Counted from the first letter of the stretch, positions 32,033 to 42,023 are shown. The stretch is DNA of 54,448 nt from Luteitalea sp. (GCA_009377495.1 WHTZ01000042.1:1-54448); one strand, 5' to 3'. Notes: generated by a model not told the origin, from the sequence alone. A program made the numbers and translations.

Positions 32033-33556
32033 TTAGAGCTCCCAGCCTGGGCGGTACTCGCGCTTCAGATACGCGTTGGCTTCGGGAACGTTGGAGAATG
32101 TCGCGGTCTGCGCATCCCAGTCGAGGCGCTGTCCGCCCATGCGGAACGCGACGCCGGCCAGCGCGGTGGACTCCGCCAGAGCCGCCACGGCGTCAAAGCT
32201 GCCGCGGGATCTGCCGCCCTGTTTGATCGCGTTGATCCATTCGTCATCCGAGTCCACGACCTCGAGGTCATCAGGCGTGGTCACGCCTTCGACTTCCCGC
32301 ATACGACTCTCGGGGAGCAGTCGCGGCTCCGTCCCTCGAAAGTCGCAGAGAATCTTTCCGCTGTCCCCGACGAACATCATCCCTTCGGCGTCCAGGTCTT
32401 CACGGGCGTCGTAGAGCTCTTCTGGCGTCCGCGGCCTGATGCCACCCTCATACCAGTAGACCTCAACCGGCGGACGATCACCGCGGGCAGAATGCCGGAA
32501 GTGGAGCGTGCCGGCGATCGGATAGGCGACCTGCGAGAGCCGGTGATTCGAGACGTTCTCCTCGTTGACGAACGCGACGGTGTTGCATCGCGCCTCCACA
32601 CTCGTCGGAACACCGAGGTCCAGCAGCCGATAGACCGGCCACAAGCTGTAGTTGCCCATGTCCGCAAGACAGCCGCCGCCGTAGTTGTACCAGCCGCGAT
32701 ACAGGGCGAAGGTGTAGCTCGGATGATAGGCCCGATGCGGTTCGGGACCGAGCCAGAGATCCCAGTCGAACCCTTCGGGGACGGCAGGCGTTTCAGTGGG
32801 ATAGTCCAACCATCCCTGCGGCCAGAAGGGGCGAGACGTCCAGTTGTGCACTTCCCGAATCGGTCCGATGACCCCCGCCTTCAGCCACGCGTCGAGCTTA
32901 TGGTGGTCTGCGTGGTCGCCATAGGCGAGCAGATGCGAGACAACCCCGTCTTGGCGCGACACGGCGATGGTGCGCCGCACCTCGTGCAGCACGTTGGAGA
33001 CCGGCTTGTGCATCACGGCCGCCTTGCCCTTCTGCATAGCGGCAATGGCGATTGCCGCATGTGTGTGGTCCGGCGTGATGATGACGAGGCCATCGATGTC
33101 GGCTTCCCGATCGAGGAGCTCCCGGAAGTCGGCGTAGGCCCGAACGCCACCGTAACTGCCAGAGCGATTCCCGCGGCCATAGTAGGTTTCGATGATCTGG
33201 CGGGATACTTCTCGGCCGCCACGGATGCCGGGGTCGCGTGCTCCCCAGGACGGATCGCCCAACAAACGGCGGATGATCTTGCGATTCTCGTCGCGCGACC
33301 AGTCCACATAGTTCGTGCTGTCCGTGTTGGGGTCGCAGACGCAGGTGAACTGCAGATCCTCTCGCGTCAGGAGACGTCCATTGACTTGCCGGGTGCTTTG
33401 CGTCCCGCAGCCTATTTGCGCGAGGTTGATGCGGTCGCTGGGCGCGACATGGCCGGGGCCTCCGAGCACGTGACGAGGGAGAATGGTCAGGGCGGAGGCT
33501 ACCCCTATTCTGTCCAAGAACTGCCGACGATCGAGGCTGTCCTTCCGCGATCTCAC
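32033..33556 (-). CDS. Tat-exported Gfo/Idh/MocA family oxidoreductase
   Basis: 507 residues, GTG start at 33556. A twin-arginine signal (LDRRQFLDRIGVASALTIL, residues 8-26) precedes the Rossmann domain (RINLAQIGCGTQ) and the conserved motifs DIDGLVIITPDHTHAAIAIA, KGKAAVMHKPVSN and GCLADMGNYSLWP. Members are NAD(P)-dependent sugar oxidoreductases, and Tat export with cofactor bound is common in this planctomycete/acidobacterial subgroup. The substrate is likely a glycan or sugar derivative. No partner is cotranscribed directly. Confidence 0.92.
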   Translation of the reverse strand: MRSRKDSLDRRQFLDRIGVASALTILPRHVLGGPGHVAPSDRINLAQIGCGTQSTRQVNGRLLTREDLQFTCVCDPNTDSTNYVDWSRDENRKIIRRLLGDPSWGARDPGIRGGREVSRQIIETYYGRGNRSGSYGGVRAYADFRELLDREADIDGLVIITPDHTHAAIAIAAMQKGKAAVMHKPVSNVLHEVRRTIAVSRQDGVVSHLLAYGDHADHHKLDAWLKAGVIGPIREVHNWTSRPFWPQGWLDYPTETPAVPEGFDWDLWLGPEPHRAYHPSYTFALYRGWYNYGGGCLADMGNYSLWPVYRLLDLGVPTSVEARCNTVAFVNEENVSNHRLSQVAYPIAGTLHFRHSARGDRPPVEVYWYEGGIRPRTPEELYDAREDLDAEGMMFVGDSGKILCDFRGTEPRLLPESRMREVEGVTTPDDLEVVDSDDEWINAIKQGGRSRGSFDAVAALAESTALAGVAFRMGGQRLDWDAQTATFSNVPEANAYLKREYRPGWEL

Positions 33557-33697
33557 GGGTTCGAGTCCATGATCGCTGCGTGGTCGGGATCGAGCCGCCA
33601 GAATGAGCCGCTATGGTATCACGACCGCTTCAATCGTCATACACTGCTTCGAGGCACCTCGAGCCAGATCATTTCTCAGACAAAAGGATGCTCCACG

Positions 33698-34147
33698 ATG
33701 CCTGGATTTCAGATTGCATCCCTTCTTGACAACATCAGATGTGGGATCGCCGTAATACTGTGCGGCGTGATTCTTCTATCAGCATCAGTGACAGCAGACG
33801 ACGAGGCACCGTCCGATACACCGATTTACCAACTCCGGATATACGAGATATTCGAGGAGAACAAGGCCGCGTTTCATGATCGATTCCGCGACCACGCAGC
33901 CCGCATCATGAAGAAGTACGATTTCAAGATCATCGCGATGTGGGAGTCACAAACGGACGCGCGAACCGAGTTCGTTTACTTGCTCGAATGGCCGAGCCGC
34001 GAGGTCCTGAAGGACCGATGGTCGAAGTTCATGGCCGATGAGGAATGGGCGGAAATCAAGAGAGAAACCGGCGCGAAGCACGGCACGCTCGTTGGCTCGA
34101 TCCAAGACCGGGTCCTCCATATGACCGACTATTCGCCTCGGATGTAA
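33698..34147 (+). CDS. NIPSNAP-family protein, secreted
   Basis: 149 residues. An N-terminal hydrophobic segment (about 15-32) acts as a signal or anchor. The NIPSNAP ferredoxin-like fold follows: YQLRIYEIFEENKAAFHDRF, AARIMKKYDFKIIAMWESQT and FVYLLEWPSREVLKDRWSKF. The biochemical role of bacterial NIPSNAP proteins is unsettled. It is divergent from the Gfo/Idh/MocA gene and faces the IorB-type gene, with a terminator hairpin between. Confidence 0.88.
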   Translation: MPGFQIASLLDNIRCGIAVILCGVILLSASVTADDEAPSDTPIYQLRIYEIFEENKAAFHDRFRDHAARIMKKYDFKIIAMWESQTDARTEFVYLLEWPSREVLKDRWSKFMADEEWAEIKRETGAKHGTLVGSIQDRVLHMTDYSPRM

Positions 34148-34152
34148 GGACT

Positions 34153-34192
34153 CGTCTGGAAAATAAGTGTGCCATTCACTTATTTCCAGACG
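34153..34192. terminator. bidirectional terminator-like hairpin
   Basis: CGTCTGGAAAATAAGTG and CACTTATTTCCAGACG pair around TGCCATT, with one unpaired A. It lies between the convergent NIPSNAP and IorB-type genes, where a shared terminator is expected. There is no long U run, so Rho-independent action is plausible but not textbook. Confidence 0.65.
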
Positions 34193-34204
34193 AATCCTAA
34201 GCTG

Positions 34205-36556
34205 TCACGCCGTTCCGGTCCGGGCATCGAGCGCCTTTTTGACGCGCTCAGGTGTGAACGGCACCTCCCGGATACGCGCGCCTGTGGCGTCGAAGATGGC
34301 GTTCCCGACCGCGGCGGCGACGACCGTGATTGACGTCTCGCCCGCCCCGAACGCCTCGACGTCAGGACGGTTGATCAGCACGCTCTCCACGATCGGCACC
34401 TCGAACCCAAGCGGCAGGCTGCGGTACGTCCGCCAGTCGATCGACGTCACCTTCCGATCGTCCCACGTCACCTCTTCACTGAGCGCCCGGCTCAGCCCCT
34501 GAAGCGCGCCGCCTTCAATCTGGTTGCGCACCCCGTCGGGGTTCGACACCGGCCCACAGTCGTGCGCGACGACGAGGCGCTTCGTCGCCACCCTTCCAGT
34601 CGCTTGATCAACCTCGACTTCCGCGATCATCGCGCAATAGCCGTTGTCGCCCTCATACAGGACGCATGCGATGCCGCGGCCGCGGGCAACGCCCGCTCGA
34701 CCGGCGTCCGGTCTCGGCGAGGAACGCGCCTCCCAGCGGGCGGCCTTCGCCGCGGCGCTCACGACCTCGCTGAGGCGTGCATCGTGGAGATGCCGCAGGC
34801 GATACGCGACGGGGTCTGCCTTCACGCGAGCCGCCACTTCGTCCATGAAGCACTCGTGCGCGAAGGTGTTCTGCAGACGCGAGGGCGATCGCAGCGGGCC
34901 CGTGAAAAAGGGTGACCTGACGGCATGCGTGAGGACGCGCTCGCTCTTGACGCGACCGGTGCCACCGCACGTGCCTCCAACGCACCCGGCCACATAGGAC
35001 GGCGCCGCGTTGCTGCCGTTGCGGAAGCTGTCCGAGGGGTCGGTCGCCCGTCGTGCCGTCACCGTACTGGGTTCGAATCCAGCCAATGCGCCGGTGACGA
35101 CGTTGCCCGGCCGGTCGTGGCCAGGCCGACCGCCGTGGCGCGGAAACCACGACTCGTAGTCCCAGGCCACGATCGCGCCCTCCGCGTCAACGCCGACTCG
35201 CTGGTCGATCACATAGGCGGACCCGAAATTTTCCCACGCCATTTCGTCTGTCCGCGACAGCAGCACGCGAACCGGCTTCTCCACGGCCTGCGACAACAGC
35301 GCCGCATCATACGAGACGGTGTCCGCACCGTTGAGGCCGTAACACCCGGCGCCGCGCGTGAAGATCACCCGAACGTTTTCCACGGCCAGGTCCAACAACC
35401 TCGCCGTCCCGCTCCGCAAGGCGTACACGGACTGCGTCGCCGACCAGATCGTCACCTTGCCAGCCCGCACGTCTACGACGGCGCACGACGTGCCAATCGA
35501 GCCGTGCATCTGGTACGGATAGAGATAGGTCGCCTTCAGGACGGTCGTGGCGTGCGCGAGCGTCTCGTCGACGTCTTTCGAGCTCACGACGAATGCGTCT
35601 TGCGACGGCGTCTGGCCGCGCAGACGCTTGTGAAAGTCACGCTGGCTCGGCAGGCCGCTGCCCCGAGTCCACGCCGTCTTCAGCTTGTTCGCTGCCTGAA
35701 TCGCCTGCCACTCGGATTCCGCAACCACGCCCACGAAATTCTTCTTGACGACGACCTTCACGAGACCAGGGACGTCACCGACCGAGCTCTCGTCGACACT
35801 GACCAGCGTGGCACCCACCGCGGCCGGCCTGACCACGCGCCCGTGCAGCATGCCAGGAACGCGCACGTTGTGAACGAACTCGAGCCGACCCGTCACCATG
35901 GCTGGCATGTCGACCCGCGGCACCGACCTGCCGAGAATCTTCCACTCGCTCGGTGGCTTGCGCGTCGCGCTGCTGCTCAGGGGGATGTCGAACTTCCGGC
36001 CCGCGACGAGCTCGCCGTAGCTGACTCGCCGTGAAGAATCGGCTGTCGCGCTGACCACGCCGGCGGCTACGGCGAGCTGGTCCACGGCCACGCCAAGGCG
36101 CTTCGAGGCCAAGCGTAGCAACGCTTCTCGAGCCGTCGCGCCGGCCAGCGCAAGGTTGCGCTCGTTGAAGTTGGTTGGCGTTGATCGACTGCCAGACGTG
36201 CCGCCCTGATCCGGCGAGACCGACGTGTCGCACTGAATCAGCTGTACGCGGCTGAGCGGCACGGAGAGCTCTTCGGCGATCAGTTGCATCTGCGCGGTGT
36301 AGATGCCCTGGCCGAGCTCGCACTTGCCCGTGTATGCCGTGACGGTGCCGTCAGCCGCGACGGCGATCCATGAATCGAGTCGCGTCGGATCGATCTGCTG
36401 AGGGCTAGCGTCGACTGGCCCCTGGGTAGAGGGCATTGCGTCGAGAAACGGCGCGGCACTGAAGCTCACCACGAGCGCACCTGCGCCTTTCAAGAAATGG
36501 CGACGGGAGAAGCCCGCGCTCGTCAAGGCCTCGAGCGCATCCGACGTCATCGTCAT
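34205..36556 (-). CDS. molybdopterin-binding subunit, IorB/xanthine dehydrogenase type
   Basis: 783 residues from the ATG at 36556. A twin-arginine signal (FSRRHFLKGAG, residues 16-26) opens the protein. The molybdopterin-binding repeats of the aldehyde/xanthine/isoquinoline oxidoreductase family follow: GQGIYTAQMQLIAEELSVPL, GRSVPRVDMPAMVTGRLEFV, GAGCYGLNGAD, MHGSIGTSCAVVDV and the active-site Glu near the end (EAFGAGETSITVVAAAVGNA). It would hydroxylate an N-heterocycle or aldehyde in the periplasm with electrons leaving through the 2Fe-2S subunit. It overlaps that subunit's gene by 4 nt. The substrate is unknown. Confidence 0.92.
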   Translation of the reverse strand: MTMTSDALEALTSAGFSRRHFLKGAGALVVSFSAAPFLDAMPSTQGPVDASPQQIDPTRLDSWIAVAADGTVTAYTGKCELGQGIYTAQMQLIAEELSVPLSRVQLIQCDTSVSPDQGGTSGSRSTPTNFNERNLALAGATAREALLRLASKRLGVAVDQLAVAAGVVSATADSSRRVSYGELVAGRKFDIPLSSSATRKPPSEWKILGRSVPRVDMPAMVTGRLEFVHNVRVPGMLHGRVVRPAAVGATLVSVDESSVGDVPGLVKVVVKKNFVGVVAESEWQAIQAANKLKTAWTRGSGLPSQRDFHKRLRGQTPSQDAFVVSSKDVDETLAHATTVLKATYLYPYQMHGSIGTSCAVVDVRAGKVTIWSATQSVYALRSGTARLLDLAVENVRVIFTRGAGCYGLNGADTVSYDAALLSQAVEKPVRVLLSRTDEMAWENFGSAYVIDQRVGVDAEGAIVAWDYESWFPRHGGRPGHDRPGNVVTGALAGFEPSTVTARRATDPSDSFRNGSNAAPSYVAGCVGGTCGGTGRVKSERVLTHAVRSPFFTGPLRSPSRLQNTFAHECFMDEVAARVKADPVAYRLRHLHDARLSEVVSAAAKAARWEARSSPRPDAGRAGVARGRGIACVLYEGDNGYCAMIAEVEVDQATGRVATKRLVVAHDCGPVSNPDGVRNQIEGGALQGLSRALSEEVTWDDRKVTSIDWRTYRSLPLGFEVPIVESVLINRPDVEAFGAGETSITVVAAAVGNAIFDATGARIREVPFTPERVKKALDARTGTA

Positions 36557-37017
36557 ACGGCTTGCTCCTGGTACCGCTTGATCGCACGAAACATCCGCGT
36601 GTGCGCGAAGCAACGGCAGAGTACGTCAGACAGTGCCTGCTGGACCTCTGCGTCGCTCGCCTTCGGATTCTGATCCAGGAACGCCTTGGCCGTCAGAATC
36701 ACGCCACTCAGGCAGAAGCCGCATTGTGCTGCCTGCTCGTCGATGAACGCCTGCTGAATCGGATGCGGGTTCTCGACCGTGCCCAGTCCCTCCAACGTGG
36801 TGATCTGGGCCTCGCGTACTGTGCTGACGGGTGTGATACATGACCGAATCGCGCGGCCGGCCGCGAGGACCGTGCACGCGCCGCACTGTCCCAGGCCGCA
36901 ACCGAACTTCGGCCCGCGAAGTTGGAGGTCGTCGGTGAGGACGTACAGCAGTGGCGTCGCGGGATCCACCTCGATGGTACGGCGACGGCCGTTGACCATC
37001 AGAGCCATTGAGCTCAT
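36553..37017 (-). CDS. (2Fe-2S)-binding subunit, IorA type
   Basis: 154 residues with two 2Fe-2S sites. The plant-type site is GCGLGQCGACTVLAAGRAIRSC and the helical-bundle site is CGFCLSGVI...CRCF. The second site normally reads CRCG; here Phe replaces Gly in CRCFAHTRM, an unusual change. There is no signal peptide; such subunits are exported together with the Tat-carrying partner. It overlaps the large subunit by 4 nt (ATGA) and relays electrons from its molybdenum site. GAGGAGTGAGGC before the ATG is a good ribosome site. Confidence 0.93.
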   Translation of the reverse strand: MSSMALMVNGRRRTIEVDPATPLLYVLTDDLQLRGPKFGCGLGQCGACTVLAAGRAIRSCITPVSTVREAQITTLEGLGTVENPHPIQQAFIDEQAAQCGFCLSGVILTAKAFLDQNPKASDAEVQQALSDVLCRCFAHTRMFRAIKRYQEQAV

Positions 37018-37162
37018 GCCTCACTCCTCGAAAAGGTTACGGCAGCAGTTTGACACAAGCAACGTGCCGCTTCAAAGGGGAGGCAGAACGCTTCAAGCTC
37101 GAGTGCTGGCGGCGTTCGGCCTGATGCGCCTTCTCGCTTCGCTGCTCTACCGCGTGGACCTC

Positions 37163-40100
37163 TCACCAGGTGAGCTTCACACCGAGCTGCATACGCCGCA
37201 TCGGAGCGGCGAGGCTGCGGATCTCGCCCATGCGAGGAGCGTCCGGCACTATGGTATCGGCGGACTGAAAGCCAATGCCTTGTGGATTGCCGAAGTAAGG
37301 CGTGTTGAGCACATTGAACGCTTCAACACGCAATTGCAGCCTGGTTTGTTCGGATCCAATCGGGAGCCGGAAGTTCTTGGACAGGGAGAGATCGAGATTC
37401 TTCTGTGATGGACCCCTCAGAACGCCGCGTCCCGCATTGCCGTACCGACACAGATCGGGAGCATCAGGAATCAAGCACGTCGTACGCTGGAAAGCCGAGG
37501 GATCATACCAGAGCTCTCGGGAGGGATTGTCCAGCCGGGGGTCTGCCACGCGATCAGGCACGAACTGAACCGCTCGAGTGGCAATGCCCGTATTCAGGTG
37601 GTTGGGTTGGGTGATCGTCATTGGAAACCCGGACCGGAACGCTAGCGCCCCGTTGATTTGCCAACCACCCAGAAGGCCACCCATCAGCCCTGTGGCCGTT
37701 CGCATGAAGGGCAGCTCGTAGACGACGTTGATCATCGTGATGTGCGTTCTGTCGAACTCCTGCAGCGCCCGGGAAGCGCGCCGGTCTCGGGGGTCTTGAA
37801 AATGTGCGGCGGCGTTGGCGCCCCCGCTGCCTTCCCCGTGAGCCTTGCTCCAGGTATACGCCAAGCCGTACGCAAGGCCGCCGGAGTATCGCTTGTTCAG
37901 CGAGACGGACAATCCGTGATAAAACGCGTTGCCACCGCTATCCAGAAATCGAACGTTGCCGAGAGGCAACACAGGCGTCTCCGGGCGAAGAGGATCGTGG
38001 AAAAATTGGTAGGGTCGCCGGTCCTGGAAGTTCGGATCGGTGGATGGCTCCGCCTGGTTGAAGTTATCGACGCTGTCGACGAGATTCGAGGTCTTGCTCC
38101 CCACGTATCCCACGGTCAAGTTCGTCTCCAGCGGAAGCTCCCGTTGAACGTCAAAGCTCCAGGTCCAGTGGTTGCTCCCCTTCCGATCTGGCTGAATGGA
38201 AATCAAGTTCTCTGGGCTCACCGACGCTTCATCGGGGCCAGGAAACAAGTGGTCCCCTAGTTCCAGCAATCGGCTACCTGGCTGGGTACGGCGCGTGCTC
38301 AGCATGAACGTTTCGCCCCCTACGGTCACGGGGATCTGCTGTGCCACATCTTGCACCGCCTGAAACGAACGATTACCGGAGTACGGCGGCATGAAGCCGA
38401 GTGCCAGATACGTGAAACCAGTGGCGACGCTCGCATACCACCCGCCGCCGGCCCGGAGCACCCATTTATCAGCCGGACGATAGACCAAGCCGACGCGGGG
38501 CATCAGGAATCTGCGATCCGGTTCCATCAGCGGAACCGCCGCAGCCTCACCCACGGCTCCCGGAAAAAGAGTCGGAATCTCGTTACCGTCCGGATCGGTA
38601 AAGGTGTGTTGAAAATCGACCATTCTGTATGCCCCGTTGGCCGCAACGGGGTACCCGATGCCGTCGTAGCGAACACCGAGGTTCGCCGTGACCTTGGGAT
38701 GGAGCGCCCAATTATCCAGGAAGTACACACTCCAATGTTTCGTCCGCGGCTCCATGAGCGGCAGTCCCTCTGGCGTCTCCGCGAGATCCGGATAGCCGAG
38801 CAACAGGGATGCAAACCCGTGGCCTGACTGGAGGTCGCTGAATCCCAACCGCCCTCGAGTGACGTTGGAACCCTGATAGTTGTGCAAATCATGGCGGAAC
38901 TCAAATCCCGTTTTGAACGAGTGCCTCGCCCGAACAATGGAAAGGTGATTGGAGACTTGAAGCGTGCGAAAGAGGTTGATGCCGAACGTATTGCCGCCAT
39001 CACCAAAGCCAAAACCCAAGCCGGTCATCGCAGGGATGCTGTTCTCTCGACCGACCAGCGGCCGATTGTCGGCCAACGCGACGCGCCACAGACCGATGCC
39101 CAGGCCGTCCTGATCGAAATCCTCCAGATCGCGCCGGAACACGCGATCCTCGATGGATCGTTGCATGCCGAACCGAAACTCGTTCAGGATGGTTGGACTA
39201 AAGATGTGCACCCACTGCGTGGCCAGGTTCAAGGGCTCGTTGAAGTGGGTGAAGCCGAAGTTCGGATTGAACTCAGGCTCATCCTGCTCCTGCGTGTCCC
39301 AGGCCACGCGCGCAAACACACGGTCCTTCTCACTGAAATGGTGGTCGACCCTGACGAAGAATGCATTTTGCGTCATGGTCGTTGGGATGGCCTGGCGGTT
39401 GGTGAAATCCAGCGGATCGGCCTGCGTAAAGTCCCGCTGGGGAATGTACTGCAAGAGGTTCTGGGCGCCTGGGTTGAGACGCTCTTGGGGAATGATGTTG
39501 CCTGGAAACGGCTCGCCGGTCAGATAATCGAAGATCGCAATGGGCGCCCTCACGGCTTGCCCCGTGTTGGGATCGACCGGGTTCAGTAATTCAGAGAAAT
39601 CCCCGCGGCGCATGGCGTCTGACGGGTACCACGCCGTCTCGATGTTCTCGGTGGTTCGTCGTCGGCCTTCGTAATTGAACGACCAGAAGGTTCGGTTTCG
39701 TCCGTCATAGCCAGGTAATATGACCGGACCACTCAGAAAGCCTCCGAAGTGGTTTTGTCGAAACTCGCTACCGGGCTGCGGCTCCTCACCCGGGGCGAGC
39801 TCGAAGTTGAGAAAGTAGTCCTCAGCATTCAGGGCGTCGTTCTGGGTGAAGTTGTAGATGCTGCCATGAAACGCGTTGGTTCCCGACTTCATGGCGATCT
39901 GAACCTGTGCGCCACCTCCCAGCCCAAATTCTGCGGAATAGGCGGCCGTCTGCACCCTGAACTCCTCAACGGCATCCAGGGAAGGCATCAGGGTCATCGA
40001 GTTGTTACGTGATTCTTGCGCCTGTACGCCATCGAGCGTGACGTTCTGGGTAATTTCGTGCTGTCCCCTCGCCACGAGCGCCACCGCTGTTCCACCTGGG

Positions 40101-40660
40101 GATGCGCCGCCCTCGCCCGTCGTGGCTCCCATGCGCCCGCCAAAGGTGACGCCGGGAATGAGGACCGCCAGTTGGCCCACATTTCTCGAGACCAAGGGGA
40201 GCTCCACAATCCGGTCGCTCTCGATGTTCCCGCCCACCGATGCCTCGTCGGTCTCGAGAACGCGTAAGCCGCCGACAATCTCGACCGCATCCGTCAAGTC
40301 ACCGATTTCCAAGTTGATATCGACGCGGGCGCGCTGTTGAAACTGGACGACGACACCAGTCACCGTGTGAGACCGAAAACCAGGCATTTCCACGTGCACC
40401 CGATACTCGCCCGGCTCGATGAGGGGAAACACGTACAGACCGGCTTCGTTGGTCACCGCGCGACTGATTGTTCCAGTGGCGAGCCGCGTCAATGTCACAT
40501 CGGCACCGGGAAGCACACCGCCGGTCGTGTCCCGAACCAAGCCACGAACCTCCGTGGCGCTGGTTTGAGCCCGAGACGAGGAGCTCGCGAAGAAGAGCAT
40601 CGTCATCAAGAAAGCAACCAGACCGATCTTCCTTGCTCTTTTCTCCACCATCGTCTTCAT
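37163..40660 (-). CDS. Oar-like TonB-dependent outer-membrane receptor
   Basis: 1165 residues. Signal peptide 1-31, then a carboxypeptidase-regulatory-like Ig domain (VRGLVRDTTGGVLPGADVTL ... GLYVFPLIEPGEYRVHVEMP) at 35-120. A plug domain with DAVEIVGG and GGRMGATTGEGGASPGGTAV lies at about 125-240, followed by a long beta-barrel ending in aromatic Trp (LGVKLTW). This architecture is the acidobacterial Oar-like group, usually assigned to uptake of oligosaccharides or peptides. It is between the SnoaL-RraA gene (82 nt upstream) and the molybdenum hydroxylase genes on the same strand, so import and catabolism may be linked. Confidence 0.94.
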   Translation of the reverse strand: MKTMVEKRARKIGLVAFLMTMLFFASSSSRAQTSATEVRGLVRDTTGGVLPGADVTLTRLATGTISRAVTNEAGLYVFPLIEPGEYRVHVEMPGFRSHTVTGVVVQFQQRARVDINLEIGDLTDAVEIVGGLRVLETDEASVGGNIESDRIVELPLVSRNVGQLAVLIPGVTFGGRMGATTGEGGASPGGTAVALVARGQHEITQNVTLDGVQAQESRNNSMTLMPSLDAVEEFRVQTAAYSAEFGLGGGAQVQIAMKSGTNAFHGSIYNFTQNDALNAEDYFLNFELAPGEEPQPGSEFRQNHFGGFLSGPVILPGYDGRNRTFWSFNYEGRRRTTENIETAWYPSDAMRRGDFSELLNPVDPNTGQAVRAPIAIFDYLTGEPFPGNIIPQERLNPGAQNLLQYIPQRDFTQADPLDFTNRQAIPTTMTQNAFFVRVDHHFSEKDRVFARVAWDTQEQDEPEFNPNFGFTHFNEPLNLATQWVHIFSPTILNEFRFGMQRSIEDRVFRRDLEDFDQDGLGIGLWRVALADNRPLVGRENSIPAMTGLGFGFGDGGNTFGINLFRTLQVSNHLSIVRARHSFKTGFEFRHDLHNYQGSNVTRGRLGFSDLQSGHGFASLLLGYPDLAETPEGLPLMEPRTKHWSVYFLDNWALHPKVTANLGVRYDGIGYPVAANGAYRMVDFQHTFTDPDGNEIPTLFPGAVGEAAAVPLMEPDRRFLMPRVGLVYRPADKWVLRAGGGWYASVATGFTYLALGFMPPYSGNRSFQAVQDVAQQIPVTVGGETFMLSTRRTQPGSRLLELGDHLFPGPDEASVSPENLISIQPDRKGSNHWTWSFDVQRELPLETNLTVGYVGSKTSNLVDSVDNFNQAEPSTDPNFQDRRPYQFFHDPLRPETPVLPLGNVRFLDSGGNAFYHGLSVSLNKRYSGGLAYGLAYTWSKAHGEGSGGANAAAHFQDPRDRRASRALQEFDRTHITMINVVYELPFMRTATGLMGGLLGGWQINGALAFRSGFPMTITQPNHLNTGIATRAVQFVPDRVADPRLDNPSRELWYDPSAFQRTTCLIPDAPDLCRYGNAGRGVLRGPSQKNLDLSLSKNFRLPIGSEQTRLQLRVEAFNVLNTPYFGNPQGIGFQSADTIVPDAPRMGEIRSLAAPMRRMQLGVKLTW

Positions 40661-40742
40661 CCCTCCGTCGTTCGATGAACGGTGTCGCTGCCCGAGCGCT
40701 GCGGAGGACAGGTGCGTCCGTGGTGTCCTTCCGACTTATCCA

Positions 40743-42023
40743 TTACTCGCCCTGTTCCACGCTCGCTTGCTCCTGTCTCACACGGTAGCGTTCCCGGTTC
40801 TCAGCGTTCATTGGATAGAGCCCGACAATGCTTGCGCCACTGAGCACTTGTTCCTGAATGTACGCCTCCTCTTTCTCCTGTCGCGCGGCCGCCTCGGCAA
40901 CGTCCTCCGCCAGGTGTCGCGGAATGACAACAACACCGTCCGCGTCACCCACGACGACATCCCCGGGGCAAACGAGCACGCCTCCACAGCCGATAGGGAT
41001 GTCCGCATCTTCGACGTGGTGACGAACCAAGTTCGTGTTGGCGTTCATGCCTCTGGAATAGATGGGCCACTCGAGGCGCCCGATTTCAAGTCCGTCGCGG
41101 TACGCACCGTCGGTCACCATCCCGGCCGCTCCGCGTACCATCATCCGGGCTGCCAGAATCGAGCCCATGGTGCCGCATCCCAACTCGCCGCGTCCGTCAA
41201 TGACCAGCACCTCCCCCGGACAGATCTCCTCGGCCATGCGTCGCTGTGGATTCTCCCGAGTGGCCCATGACTCGAGCGTGTCCAGATCTTCCCTCATCGG
41301 GATGTAGCGGAGAGTCCTCGCCACGCCTATCAGCCGCAGCCGATCGGGATTTCGTGGTCGGACCCCCTGCATGAATCTCGACCGAAGTCCTCGCTTGAAC
41401 AGTTGGGTGGTAATTGTCGCCGTGCTGACGTTGCTGAGAAGGGCACGGATTTCATCGGACAAGGGCTCGACCGAGGGCTCCCTCCGCCACGCCATTGCTT
41501 TCGCGTTCGCCTCGTCCGACACTGCGGGCGTGTCCCGACTGCCCGTGTCATGCCGTCCATGACGGTTCTTGGGAAAATCAACAGGATAACCTCGCTGCGC
41601 ATAGGGAAACTGGTCCAATTCGTTTCGCGCTAACTTCGGGTCGCGGGGCGAGGCGTAATATGCACGGATTTCGACGATCTTTCCGTCGCGGTCGAACTGA
41701 TACCATTCGGCTCCGCGGATAAGTTCGCCGACCCGACTCTTGAAGTGACTCCACTCAACAACGACCTCGTTCCCGTCGCTGAGCAGGCGATCGATCGTCC
41801 ACGAGGATCCTTTCTCTTGGGCGAAACCGAGCCATAGAGCGGCAATCGCCTCTTTCCCTCGGTAAGGTCCCTCCGTCCCAGGCGGGAAATAGTGAATGGC
41901 ATCATTGGCTAACACAGCATTGAAGCCGTCCACACTTGACTCATTGCAGGCGTCGAAATACGCGCGTACCACGCGTTCCAGCGTCTCTCTCCGGTCGTCG
42001 TCGCTCGATCGTCGTTCCGGCAT
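40743..42023 (-). CDS. SnoaL-like domain fused to RraA-family aldolase
   Basis: 426 residues from the ATG at 42023, with AGGAGCGAGGA just upstream. Residues 10-130 form an NTF2/SnoaL-like fold (LERVVRAYFDACNESSVDGF, AIHYFPPGTEGPYRGKEAIA, VVVEWSHF). Residues 190-400 are RraA/HMG aldolase-like, with GEVLVIDGRGELGCGTMGSI, DGAYRDGLE (the R-D-x-x-E type catalytic motif) and GVVVIPRHLAEDV. The aldolase family cleaves 4-hydroxy-4-methyl-2-oxoglutarate or related keto acids. The fusion with a SnoaL-type domain is unusual. The 170-bp element lies 24 nt upstream, between this gene and the GntR regulator. Confidence 0.88.
   Translation of the reverse strand: MPERRSSDDDRRETLERVVRAYFDACNESSVDGFNAVLANDAIHYFPPGTEGPYRGKEAIAALWLGFAQEKGSSWTIDRLLSDGNEVVVEWSHFKSRVGELIRGAEWYQFDRDGKIVEIRAYYASPRDPKLARNELDQFPYAQRGYPVDFPKNRHGRHDTGSRDTPAVSDEANAKAMAWRREPSVEPLSDEIRALLSNVSTATITTQLFKRGLRSRFMQGVRPRNPDRLRLIGVARTLRYIPMREDLDTLESWATRENPQRRMAEEICPGEVLVIDGRGELGCGTMGSILAARMMVRGAAGMVTDGAYRDGLEIGRLEWPIYSRGMNANTNLVRHHVEDADIPIGCGGVLVCPGDVVVGDADGVVVIPRHLAEDVAEAAARQEKEEAYIQEQVLSGASIVGLYPMNAENRERYRVRQEQASVEQGE

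Noticed and set aside
32492..33697. N-terminal 400 codons of the plus-strand frame leading into NIPSNAP
   Set aside because: This part is the antisense of the Gfo/Idh/MocA gene; the NIPSNAP protein starts at 33698 with its own hydrophobic leader.
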